This document shows, piece after piece, positions 34,278 to 42,237 of a stretch of 64,000 nucleotides of DNA. This DNA comes from JANPBY01 sp963851405 (lineage in GTDB: Bacteria > Actinomycetota > Actinomycetes > DATJPE01). The translations under genes were made by a program, and so were the position numbers. The notes beneath the pieces were generated by a model. That model searched no databases. It had not been told where the DNA came from and saw only the letters and a program-made list of their open reading frames with translations. How positions within the stretch are numbered: the stretch's first letter is position 1; each line of letters starts with the position of its first letter. The DNA lies in assembly GCA_963851405.1 (NCBI GenBank), contig CAWKPB010000007.1:62001-126000 (forward strand), written 5' to 3'.

Positions 34278-35986
34278 CCGAAAGGGGTGCGACGGGAGGC
34301 GTCGGGCCCGAGCAGGATCCGCAGGCGGGGGCTCAGGCCGACGCCGAATCTGGCGCCGCTGCCGGCGTCGAAGCAGGAGTCCTGCGCGCAAGCGGTGGGA
34401 TGGCGTTGGGGACGCTGGTGTCCCGCTTCAGCGGCGTCGTGCGAGATCTGCTGATCAGCGCCGCGCTCGGAGTCGGTGTGCTCGCCGACACCTTCTCCAC
34501 CGCCAACACCATCCCCAACATCATCTACATCCTCGCGGTGGGGGGAGCACTGAATGCGGTCTTCGTCCCGCAGCTGGTCCGGCATGCGCGATCCGACGTG
34601 GACGGCGGGGACGGGTACGCGGATCGACTTCTGACACTGGTCGGGCTCGTGCTCATTGCCATCTCGGCTGCGGCTGTCCTGCTTGCGCCGTGGCTGATCG
34701 AGCTCTACGCCCGCTCGTACTCCGAAACCGATCTTGCGGTGTCGACCGCTTTCGCGCGCTATTGCCTTCCGCAGATCCTGTTCTACGGCATCTTCACGAT
34801 GCTCACCCAGGTCTTGAACAGCCGGGGATCCTTCGCGCCACCGGCCTATGCGCCCGTCCTCAACAACGTCGTCATGTCCATAGCTGCCGTGATGTTCCTT
34901 CGGGCGGCGGGCGCGAACCCCACGACGGCCACCATCTCCTCCTCTGAGATCGCCGTTCTCGGGATCGGCGCGACGCTGGGCGTCGCCGTGCAGGCGCTGG
35001 TCTTGGTCCCCTTCGCCTGGCGGGTCGGATACCACTGGCGGCCACGCTTCGATTTCCGCGGGCACGGCCTCGGTCACGCGTGGCGGCTTGCCCGGTGGAC
35101 CATCGCATTCGTCGCCATCAACCAGTTGACCTATCTGGTGATCGTGAACCTCGCGAACGCCGCCAACGTCCTCGCCCAGGACAGTGGAGCCGTGTCCTCG
35201 GGGTTGACCAGCTACCTGCGCGCCCACCTGGTCTTCATCCTTCCGCACAGTGTCGTGACCGTGTCGCTGGCCGCGGCCCTGCTCCCGCGGATGTCCGCGG
35301 CGGCCCACGCCGGCGACGCGCGCACGGTGGCCGCAGATGTGACTCGGGGGATTCGAACGGCCTCAGCCTTCGTCGTGCCGACGGCGGCCGCGCTCCTGAT
35401 CTTGGGCCCTCGGATTACCCAGGTGCTGACCGCCTACGGCAACACCAGTGCTGAGGAGGGCGCGGAGATCGGTCGCGTGGTCCAAATGTTCGCCCTGGGG
35501 CTGGTTCCCTTCACGGTCTTCTACCTCTGCCTTCGCGCCTACTTCGCCTTCGAAAACACCAAGACGCCCTTCCTGCTCAATCTCGTCCTCAATGGGCTCA
35601 ACGCGACCTTCGCCTTGGCGCTGTTCGCCCTGGTCCCCTTGAGCTTCAAGGTCCCTTCGCTCGCCCTTGGCTACTCGTTGGCGTACGTGCTCACCGCGGG
35701 ACTCACCTGGCAGCGCCTCGGCGTCCGGCTCGGCGGCCTCGACACGCGGCACTCCGTAAGAAGCCTGGTCCGCATCACCATCGCCGCGGTGATCGCCTGT
35801 GTCCCCGCCTACCTGGTAGCGGTCGGTCTCACCCGATGGCTGGGCTCGTCCAACGCGGCGGTCCTGGCGCAGGTGACAGCCGCGCTCATCGTGGGGGCCG
35901 TGACCTTCATTTGGCTGGCCCGACGCATGCGGGTGCATGAGGTCACCGACCTGCTCTCGGTGCTGAATGGTCGGGTGCGCGGGTAG
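34274..35986 (+). CDS. murJ: lipid II flippase MurJ
   Basis: 570 residues with fourteen predicted helices. MurJ/MviN motifs: GTLVSRFSGVVRDLLISAALG at the start (quoted in parts), ADTFSTANTIPNIIY, the segment VFVPQLVRH, and LPHSVVTVSLAAALLPRMS. It moves lipid II across the membrane for wall synthesis. Unlike the mycobacterial protein it ends right after the last helix, with no cytoplasmic pseudokinase; that domain is encoded by a separate gene at 37625. The GTG start overlaps the DUF6049 stop by 4 bp. A non-membrane N-terminus of about 40 Gly/Ala-rich residues precedes helix 1. Confidence 0.95.
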   Translation: MTERGATGGVGPEQDPQAGAQADAESGAAAGVEAGVLRASGGMALGTLVSRFSGVVRDLLISAALGVGVLADTFSTANTIPNIIYILAVGGALNAVFVPQLVRHARSDVDGGDGYADRLLTLVGLVLIAISAAAVLLAPWLIELYARSYSETDLAVSTAFARYCLPQILFYGIFTMLTQVLNSRGSFAPPAYAPVLNNVVMSIAAVMFLRAAGANPTTATISSSEIAVLGIGATLGVAVQALVLVPFAWRVGYHWRPRFDFRGHGLGHAWRLARWTIAFVAINQLTYLVIVNLANAANVLAQDSGAVSSGLTSYLRAHLVFILPHSVVTVSLAAALLPRMSAAAHAGDARTVAADVTRGIRTASAFVVPTAAALLILGPRITQVLTAYGNTSAEEGAEIGRVVQMFALGLVPFTVFYLCLRAYFAFENTKTPFLLNLVLNGLNATFALALFALVPLSFKVPSLALGYSLAYVLTAGLTWQRLGVRLGGLDTRHSVRSLVRITIAAVIACVPAYLVAVGLTRWLGSSNAAVLAQVTAALIVGAVTFIWLARRMRVHEVTDLLSVLNGRVRG

Positions 35987-36049
35987 GCCCCGTACACATC
36001 CACCCCTGTGCGCCTCAAGCACGGCGGATTCGGCGCCGACCACTAGCCC

Positions 36050-36454
36050 ATGAACGCCCTCCGTTCGGAGCGCGGCAGCGTCGTGGTGGGCGGGCTGACC
36101 AAGCTCCTGGTACTTCTTGCCGTAGTAGGCGTGGTCGCCTACGACGGCATCGCCATCTTCTCCGCCCAATTGTCGGTCGCTCAACACGGACAGGAAGCAG
36201 CTGACAAGGCCGGGCAGGTGTGGCGCGAAGCCAACAAGATCCAAGCGGCCTACGACGCCGCGCAGGCGGCCCTCGATCCGACCGGTGAGGTCATAGACCC
36301 CGCCACGTTCACCATTGAGCCCGAGACGGACACCGTCTCGTTTCGCCTGACCGGCAGCGCGCCGACCTTCCTTGCGCATCGGATCGGCCTGACCCGAGAA
36401 CTGACCGTGATCGAAGTTGAGGTTGTCACCCAGTCCGCGGCCCCACGCTCCTGA
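36050..36454 (+). CDS. pilin-like or TadE-like small membrane protein
   Basis: 134 residues. The N-terminus RSERGSVVVGGLTKLLVLL followed by VVGVVAYDGIAIFSAQLSV resembles the short basic leader and helix of TadE-like and pilin-like proteins. The rest (about 45-134) is a small domain with AADKAGQVWREANKIQAAYDAAQ and beta strands near the end. It lies between murJ and an NlpC/P60 hydrolase, 63 bp after the former and 10 bp before the latter, so it is likely co-transcribed with the hydrolase. No pilus assembly genes are near, so a true pilus role is doubtful. Family not firmly recognised. Confidence 0.65.
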   Translation: MNALRSERGSVVVGGLTKLLVLLAVVGVVAYDGIAIFSAQLSVAQHGQEAADKAGQVWREANKIQAAYDAAQAALDPTGEVIDPATFTIEPETDTVSFRLTGSAPTFLAHRIGLTRELTVIEVEVVTQSAAPRS

Positions 36455-36464
36455 TGCCGACCCG

Positions 36465-37577
36465 ATGACCTCAATCCGCCCGCGCGTCACCAGCACGCGA
36501 CCGGCTGCCGTGGCTGGGCTCCTGGTCGCGGCTGTGATGGCCGCCACCTTGGCTGTGCCCTCGATGGCCCACGCCGAACCCGATTCCCTGTCGGACGCGA
36601 AGGCCAAAGCCAAGGCGTTGGCCATCGAAGTTGATCGCCTTGAGATCGAAGCGGGAGTGCTGGGCGAAGATCTCGCGGCCGCGCAGGCCGATCTCGGCAA
36701 GGTGGTCGCCCGTGAGATTTCCGCCGCAGAACGGCTCGCAGAGCTGTCCGACGGGGCCCAGGCCAGCAGAGCGGCGTCGGCCGAACGGGTCCGGGCGCTG
36801 TACATGAGTGGCGGCCAAACTGGGCTCTACGCCTCGGTGCTCGACGGGCGCTCCTTGGGAGAAGTGTTCGCCCGGATGAACGCCATCGATCGCGTGCTGC
36901 AGCAAGACCGCGTTCGAGCCTTGGCTGACGCCACAGCACTCGCCGATGCCGCAGAACTCCAGACTGAACTCACCACGTTGTCGTCTCGACAGATCGAACT
37001 TGAGGCCACCGCGCGAACCTCCTCCCAGCGCATCAACGCTTTGCTCAGCGCTCGAGAGACCGCGCTTGCGGAGGCCGGCAGTGAGGTGGCCCGACTGTCT
37101 GAGGCCTGGCGGCAGGCGCAGGAAGCCGCCGCCGCTCGCCGGGCTGTCACCCAGTTCGCCGGATCGGGACCCCGTCCGACCGAGCTACCGTCGGCGGACA
37201 CGACGGTCGGGGCCGCGCTACGCGCTGCCGACAGCGTTCTGGGCGTGCCCTACGTGTACGGCGCCAGCGGCCCCAACACCTTCGACTGCAGCGGCCTCAC
37301 TTCGTGGGCCTACGCCAAAGCAGGTCTGTCGCTCCCCCGGACCTCACGTCAGCAATGGTGGGTCGGGCCCCATCCGGCACTGGACGAACTCCAACCCGGG
37401 GACCTGCTGTTCTGGGCCAACAACATCAATGATCCCGCCACGATCCACCACGTCGCGATGTACGTCGGATCCGGCTGGATGCTGGAAGCACCGCGCACGG
37501 GCGAGGTGGTCCGATACTCCCAGATCTATCTTGATGGCTACATCGGGGCCACTCGGCCCAACGGTTCGGCTGGCTGA
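36465..37577 (+). CDS. secreted NlpC/P60 peptidoglycan hydrolase with coiled-coil domain
   Basis: 370 residues from the ATG at 36465. The signal peptide (about 11-35) ends SMAHA. A long helical, coiled-coil region (about 40-235) has repeated Leu/Ala heptads and RALYMSGGQTGLYASVL, as in RipA-like proteins. The C-terminal NlpC/P60 domain (about 250-370) has the catalytic Cys in NTFDCSGLTSWAYAKAG and the His in IHHVAMYVG. It cuts stem peptides in the wall, likely D-Glu-mDAP bonds. The coiled coil usually blocks the active site until a partner releases it. Its place after murJ fits a cell-wall role. Confidence 0.9.
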   Translation: MTSIRPRVTSTRPAAVAGLLVAAVMAATLAVPSMAHAEPDSLSDAKAKAKALAIEVDRLEIEAGVLGEDLAAAQADLGKVVAREISAAERLAELSDGAQASRAASAERVRALYMSGGQTGLYASVLDGRSLGEVFARMNAIDRVLQQDRVRALADATALADAAELQTELTTLSSRQIELEATARTSSQRINALLSARETALAEAGSEVARLSEAWRQAQEAAAARRAVTQFAGSGPRPTELPSADTTVGAALRAADSVLGVPYVYGASGPNTFDCSGLTSWAYAKAGLSLPRTSRQQWWVGPHPALDELQPGDLLFWANNINDPATIHHVAMYVGSGWMLEAPRTGEVVRYSQIYLDGYIGATRPNGSAG

Positions 37578-37624
37578 GCTCGGCCACCCGGCCGATCCTC
37601 GCCGCACGGCTTACGCTCGAACTC

Positions 37625-39004
37625 GTGACTGAGGACCGGTACCGGCTCGAAGACCGAGTCGACGATGGGCCGGACTGGTCGTCGTGGCGCGCGACAGACC
37701 TGGTGTTGAGCCGACACGTGTGGGTGCTCCAGGTCGAGTCAACTCACCCCAGACAGCAGGAGGTCGCTGCGGCCGCGCGCAGTTCCGCATGTGTCTCCGA
37801 ACAGGAGTTCCTGCACGTCTATGACGTCGAGGAGGGTGCAAACGGCGCTCTCGTCATCGTTCGAGAGTGGGTACCCGGATCCTCCCTGGTCGATCGACTC
37901 GCTGACGGCCCGATGCCTGCAGACGAAGCCTGCACCCTGGGCATCAGTGTGGCTCGCGCCCTGGCAGCCGCGCACGCCATGGGAGTGACCCACGATGCCC
38001 TCGGACCCGGTGACATCGTGATCACCGAGGACGGGCGGATCAAGATCGGCGGGCTCGGCGTCAGATCGGCCCTCCAGCCTCCCGATAGACCCCGTTCTGA
38101 CAGCTGGGCCGTGGCTGCTGTGACCTATGCGGCTGCCACGGGCCGGTGGCCCATCGGCAGCCGGGATCGGCTGGCCGGGGCCACCGAGAACGACCCAGCG
38201 CCACGGCCCAGACAGGTGCGGGCCGGTGTTCCACGCTCCCTCGACGCAGCCCTCGCGCAGGCCCTTCAAGAACCGCCCGAGGATCCCTGGGATGTGGGCC
38301 TCACCCTCGACCGGGTACGCATCGGCCTGGGTCGGCGGGCCACTGACGACCACTCGGATCGACAAGGCCAGCGGGCTGGCCGCCGGTGGCGCCGGTTCTT
38401 TAGCGTGGCAGCTGTCGTGGCACTCGTGGCCGCCGCGGCGATCGGTTATCAACTGATCAGCCCCTCCGGACCGTCCGCGTCGGCCCCCTCCGCCTCACCG
38501 AGCACTGACCCGACCGCCACTCCGTCCCCAACGACGCCATCGACGACCCCGACAACGGATACCAGCGGGCGTATCCCGGTCGTCGACGGAACTGACTTCG
38601 ACCCCGCCGGCAATGGCGAGGAGTCCCCGGACCTGGTGCCGCTCGCCTATGACGGCAATTTGGCGACGGCGTGGCGGACGGTTTTGTACCAGCAGCAGGA
38701 CCTCGCACCTAAGCCCGGCGTCGGTGTCGTGTTCGATCTCGGGTCCGTCCAGAACCTCGGAGCCGTACGCCTCAACCTGGTCGGAGCTGGGACCACCCTC
38801 GAGGTTCGCGTGTCTGAGACGCTCGGCACGCGCCGCAAGGACTTCACCCTTTACGGTTCCGGACGCAATGTCGGGCAGATCGTGGCTCTGCGTAGCCCCG
38901 CCCCGGTACCGGCCCGGTACATCTTGGTCTGGCTCAAGGGCCTTCCGTCAAATGGCGATACCTACCGCGGCGGCATCGCCGAGATCACCGCGGCCCGCGC
39001 CTGA
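37625..39004 (+). CDS. membrane pseudokinase with extracytoplasmic discoidin-like domain
   Basis: 459 residues. The first 235 have a protein-kinase layout but lack all three catalytic elements: the ATP-binding Lys region reads VWVLQVES, HRDLKPxN reads HDALGPGD (123-130) and DFG reads GGLG (142-145). One helix (about 258-277) is followed by a Pro/Ser/Thr-rich linker (280-315) and a jelly-roll domain (about 320-459, YDGNLATAWRT and ARYILVWLKGL), as in F5/8-type C domains. This is the C-terminal half of mycobacterial MviN (Rv3910) as a stand-alone gene. There the pseudokinase binds the FHA protein FhaA and slows wall synthesis; the same role is inferred here. Confidence 0.85.
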   Translation: MTEDRYRLEDRVDDGPDWSSWRATDLVLSRHVWVLQVESTHPRQQEVAAAARSSACVSEQEFLHVYDVEEGANGALVIVREWVPGSSLVDRLADGPMPADEACTLGISVARALAAAHAMGVTHDALGPGDIVITEDGRIKIGGLGVRSALQPPDRPRSDSWAVAAVTYAAATGRWPIGSRDRLAGATENDPAPRPRQVRAGVPRSLDAALAQALQEPPEDPWDVGLTLDRVRIGLGRRATDDHSDRQGQRAGRRWRRFFSVAAVVALVAAAAIGYQLISPSGPSASAPSASPSTDPTATPSPTTPSTTPTTDTSGRIPVVDGTDFDPAGNGEESPDLVPLAYDGNLATAWRTVLYQQQDLAPKPGVGVVFDLGSVQNLGAVRLNLVGAGTTLEVRVSETLGTRRKDFTLYGSGRNVGQIVALRSPAPVPARYILVWLKGLPSNGDTYRGGIAEITAARA

Positions 39005-39041
39005 CCGTCGGACGATCGTTGACCCCCTAGGCTGACCGGTC

Positions 39042-39734
39042 GTGAGCCTGCCTGCCGGTGATGACCAGCGCGATGACCGTGCGCTGCTCGCTGCTCATGT
39101 CACCGGAGACACCGAAGCGTTCGGTGAGTTGGCTCGACGCCACCAGAATCGCCTGTGGGCCGTCGCCTTGCGCACGACCGGCAACCGTGAAGACGCGGCC
39201 GACGCCGTTCAGGACGCGCTGATCTCGGCCTACCGGAACGCGCGCTCCTACCGCGGCGACGCCGCGGTCACCACCTGGCTGCATCGCATCGTGGTCAACG
39301 CGAGCCTCGATCTGCTCCGCCGCAAGAGCGCTCGACCCGCGGTGGCTCTTCCCGACGACGCTGACCGGATCCCCGCCCAGGGGGACGCGATCGACGATCG
39401 GGAGACCAGCCTCGAGGTGCAACAAGCCCTCGCCACCCTCCCGCCCGAGCAGCGCGCCGCCCTGGTCCTGGTCGACGTGCAGGGGTGGTCGGTCGATGAC
39501 GCGGCGCGGGTCCTCGATTGCGCGCCAGGCACCGTCAAGAGCCGATGCTTTCGCGGGCGCGCCAAGCTGGCACCCCTGGTGGCCCACCTCCGCAAGCCCA
39601 CGGCGCCCGGCGCTGCGTCTGCCGCCGGAGGGAACCGAAGGGCCGATCCCGACGTCCCAACGCAGACCGGGCCTGTGACGCAGGCCACCGAACCGCCAGA
39701 GAGCGCGACCCAGGGAGGTGCCGTCGATGCCTGA
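39042..39734 (+). CDS. sigM: ECF sigma factor SigM
   Basis: 230 residues. Region 2 shows GEFGELARRHQNRLWAVALRTTGNREDAADAVQDALI in normal order (parts: AFGELARRHQNRLWA, DAADAVQDALI) and region 4 shows LPPEQRAALVLVDVQGWSVDDAARVL. A long extra C-terminus of about 45 residues is rich in Ala/Gly/Pro. The place between the murJ block and trxB matches SigM of mycobacteria (Rv3911), an envelope and redox stress regulator. The GTG start is at 39042. The anti-sigma gene overlaps its end by 8 bp. Confidence 0.92.
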   Translation: MSLPAGDDQRDDRALLAAHVTGDTEAFGELARRHQNRLWAVALRTTGNREDAADAVQDALISAYRNARSYRGDAAVTTWLHRIVVNASLDLLRRKSARPAVALPDDADRIPAQGDAIDDRETSLEVQQALATLPPEQRAALVLVDVQGWSVDDAARVLDCAPGTVKSRCFRGRAKLAPLVAHLRKPTAPGAASAAGGNRRADPDVPTQTGPVTQATEPPESATQGGAVDA

Positions 39735-40575
39735 ATCGCCCGAGGTTGAGGTCACCTCTCCCCTGATCCCGCCCGAAGACGACACGGCCATCTGTGCCTT
39801 GTTGGCGGATCTTCCCGATCTGGAGATGCCCGAGGACGTGGCTGCCCGGATCGCCACCGCCTTGGCCGATGAAACCCCCCTCTCGGGTGCGGCTCCCGCG
39901 TGGGCGGTCGGAGGCTCGGACAACGTCTCGGTGCTCCCCTCTCGGCAGGAGCGCGACCAGCGGCGCTCTCGACGAAACACCCGGGTGCTGTCCGCCGCGG
40001 CTGTCGTCGCCCTGATCGTCGGAACCGTCGCAGTCGGTGCGTCGCTGTTCGAGGCCGACCAGCCCGCTGCCAACCTGACCGCAGACGCGGCCGGTTCCGG
40101 ATCAGAGACCGCCGACTCCACCCGCCCTCGAGCGGTCCCAGCGACACTGCTGACCACCTCTGGAGCGACCTACTCCAAGGACGAACTGACGACCCAAGTT
40201 GCCGGGCTCGTTTCCGCCGCCGAGGCGCCTGGCGCGCCGCTGACGGTCACCGAGCCCGCCGCCGCCCCAACGCCCGGCCCCGATGCGCCGACGTCGTTTG
40301 CTGCATCCGACGTGGTGACCGAGGCCTACGCCCGGCTTACCTGTGTCGCGAAGCTGGTCGAGACCGCCGGGCAGCAACCGATCGCCATCGACGCTGGCGC
40401 CTGGAGGGGCTCCACGGAAGCCGCGACGCCCCCGCGTTCGACCCCGGCCGCCGTGGTCGTGCTCCCGGGCGACGACGCCACCCGGGTCGCGGTCTACGTC
40501 GTACAACCATCGTGCGCGGACCCGAATGACCTGGACGCTCACTTGCTCTACTTCGCGTTTGTTCCGCATCCCTGA
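39727..40575 (+). CDS. putative membrane anti-sigma factor of SigM
   Basis: About 282 residues from the ATG at 39727, which has a GGGAGGTG site inside the sigM tail. A cytoplasmic acidic N-terminus (PEDVAARIATALADE) of about 85 residues precedes one helix (about 86-107) and an extracytoplasmic part of 170 residues with a single beta-rich domain near the end (two Cys). There is no HxxxCxxC zinc anti-sigma motif, so it is not of the redox RsrA type. It matches the gene after sigM in relatives (RsmA, Rv3912). Overlap with sigM supports a regulator pair. Confidence 0.82.
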   Translation: MPESPEVEVTSPLIPPEDDTAICALLADLPDLEMPEDVAARIATALADETPLSGAAPAWAVGGSDNVSVLPSRQERDQRRSRRNTRVLSAAAVVALIVGTVAVGASLFEADQPAANLTADAAGSGSETADSTRPRAVPATLLTTSGATYSKDELTTQVAGLVSAAEAPGAPLTVTEPAAAPTPGPDAPTSFAASDVVTEAYARLTCVAKLVETAGQQPIAIDAGAWRGSTEAATPPRSTPAAVVVLPGDDATRVAVYVVQPSCADPNDLDAHLLYFAFVPHP

Positions 40576-40611
40576 CACCAGCGGCCGGCGCACCGCGCCG
40601 ATCTCCGGCCC

Positions 40612-40638
40612 GGAATGCCAGGCCCCTACCCTGGTGTT
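40612..40638 (+). promoter_or_regulatory. candidate SigR/SigH-type promoter of trxB
   Basis: GGAAT (40612-40616) and GTT (40636-40638) lie 19 bases apart, about 85 bp before trxB. Thiol-stress sigma factors SigR/SigH recognise GGAAT-N18/19-GTT and trxB is their best known target. The spacing is at the edge of the consensus. Confidence 0.4.
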
Positions 40639-40721
40639 GAGGGCGTAACACATCAGGCACCGACCTGCCAGCGCTCGGACTGCCAAAGCACAGACGCAGA
40701 GTGCAGACGGAGAGGACAGAA

Positions 40722-41699
40722 GTGACCGGCGACATCCGTAACGTGATCATCATCGGCTCAGGGCCGGCTGGCTATACGGCTGCCGTGTACGCCGCGAGGG
40801 CCAATCTCGCGCCCCTGGTGTTTGAGGGCTCGGTCACCGCTGGCGGAGCCTTGATCAACACGACCGACGTCGAGAACTTCCCCGGGTTTCCCGACGGAGT
40901 CATGGGTCCGGACCTGATGGACAAGATGCGCGCGCAGGCGGAGCGGTTCGGAGCCGAGCTGGTCACCGATGACATCACCTCCGTCGACCTCACGGGCACC
41001 GTCAAGAGCGTGACCGATGGTTCAGGGAACGTGCACCGCTCCCACACGGTGATCCTCGCGACCGGCTCCGGCTATCGCGAGCTGGGGCTGGCCGACGAAA
41101 AACGCCTCTCCGGCCACGGCGTCTCGTGGTGCGCCACATGTGACGGCTTCTTCTTCCGGGATCAAGACCTCGTCGTCGTGGGCGGCGGCGACACAGCCAT
41201 GGAAGAGGCCACCTTCCTCACCCGATTCGCCTCCTCGGTCACCGTGGTCCATCGTCGCGACAGCCTGCGAGCCTCGAAGGTCATGCAGGATCGCGCCCTG
41301 GCCAATCCCAAGATCTCCTTCGCTTGGAACAGCGAGGTCATCGCCATCCATGGCGAGGACAAGGTGGCCGGAGTACGGCTTCGGGACACCGTGTCCGGCG
41401 TTGAGCGCGACGTGGCGGCGACCGGCCTGTTCGTCGCTATCGGTCACGACCCCCGCTCGGAGTTGCTGGCCGGACAGGTCGACCTGGACGACGAGGGCTA
41501 CGTCCTCGTCGAAGGCCGTACCCAGCAAACCAATATCGCTGGGGTGTTCGCGTGCGGGGATCTGGTCGACCACACCTACCGGCAAGCAGTCACCGCTGCT
41601 GGCACGGGGTGTGCCGCGGCGCTCGACGCCGAGCGTCACCTCGCCGACCTTGCTGACCAGGCAACCGCGACCAGTAGCCCCGTTCCAGTTTCGCTCTGA
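40722..41699 (+). CDS. trxB: thioredoxin reductase
   Basis: 325 residues from the GTG at 40722 (GAGAGGA site upstream; a longer in-frame start at 40701 is unlikely). FAD-binding GSGPAGYTAAVYAARA is at the N-terminus, the redox-active CATC is in GVSWCATCDGFFF, NADPH-binding GGGDTAMEEATFL follows, and the second FAD motif GVFACGDLVDHTYRQA is near the end. It reduces thioredoxin with NADPH in the cytoplasm. It is followed by the thioredoxin gene after 87 bp. Confidence 0.96.
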   Translation: MTGDIRNVIIIGSGPAGYTAAVYAARANLAPLVFEGSVTAGGALINTTDVENFPGFPDGVMGPDLMDKMRAQAERFGAELVTDDITSVDLTGTVKSVTDGSGNVHRSHTVILATGSGYRELGLADEKRLSGHGVSWCATCDGFFFRDQDLVVVGGGDTAMEEATFLTRFASSVTVVHRRDSLRASKVMQDRALANPKISFAWNSEVIAIHGEDKVAGVRLRDTVSGVERDVAATGLFVAIGHDPRSELLAGQVDLDDEGYVLVEGRTQQTNIAGVFACGDLVDHTYRQAVTAAGTGCAAALDAERHLADLADQATATSSPVPVSL

Positions 41700-41786
41700 G
41701 TTCCCCTGTCGGTCCTGATCTGAGGACCGGCGAACCCCAGAAACGCCCGACCCGCCCTAGCGACACAAACGAAGAGGAGACCCCTC

Positions 41787-42116
41787 GTGGGAGCCAACAC
41801 CAAAGCCGTCACCGACGCCTCGTTCCTCGAAGACGTGCTGCAAAGCGACAAGCCCGTCCTCGTCGATTTCTGGGCCGAGTGGTGCGGCCCGTGCCGACAG
41901 GTCGGGCCGATCCTGGAGGAGATCGCCGGAGAGCACGCCGACAAGATCACCGTCGTCAAACTCAATGTCGACGAGAACCCCCAGGTCTCGGCGTCGTACG
42001 GCATCACGTCGATCCCGACCATGAACGTCTTCCAGGGCGGCCAGGTCGTGAAGACCATTGTTGGGGCCAAGCCCAAGTCGGCTCTGCTCCGCGACCTCGA
42101 GCCCTACCTGGCCTGA
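41787..42116 (+). CDS. trxA: thioredoxin
   Basis: 109 residues with the active site WAEWCGPCRQVGP and the cis-Pro segment SIPTMNVFQGG. It is the substrate of TrxB and reduces disulfides in target enzymes. The start is a GTG at 41787 with GAGGAG upstream. Equivalent to Rv3914 (TrxC) by position. Confidence 0.96.
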   Translation: MGANTKAVTDASFLEDVLQSDKPVLVDFWAEWCGPCRQVGPILEEIAGEHADKITVVKLNVDENPQVSASYGITSIPTMNVFQGGQVVKTIVGAKPKSALLRDLEPYLA

Positions 42117-42237
42117 TCGAGCGGCACGCCAGCGCTGTTCCTGCTGGGAGCCGTGACCTACGATCGCTAGCATCGCGAGCGCGTGCACTATTCGTACACG
42201 ACACGCAGTTTCTGCAGCCGAGAGGTTCTGACCCGAG

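Noticed and set aside
34100..35308. 402-codon minus-strand frame opposite murJ
   Set aside because: Very Gly/Asp/His/Arg-rich antisense frame; murJ is clearly coding on the plus strand.
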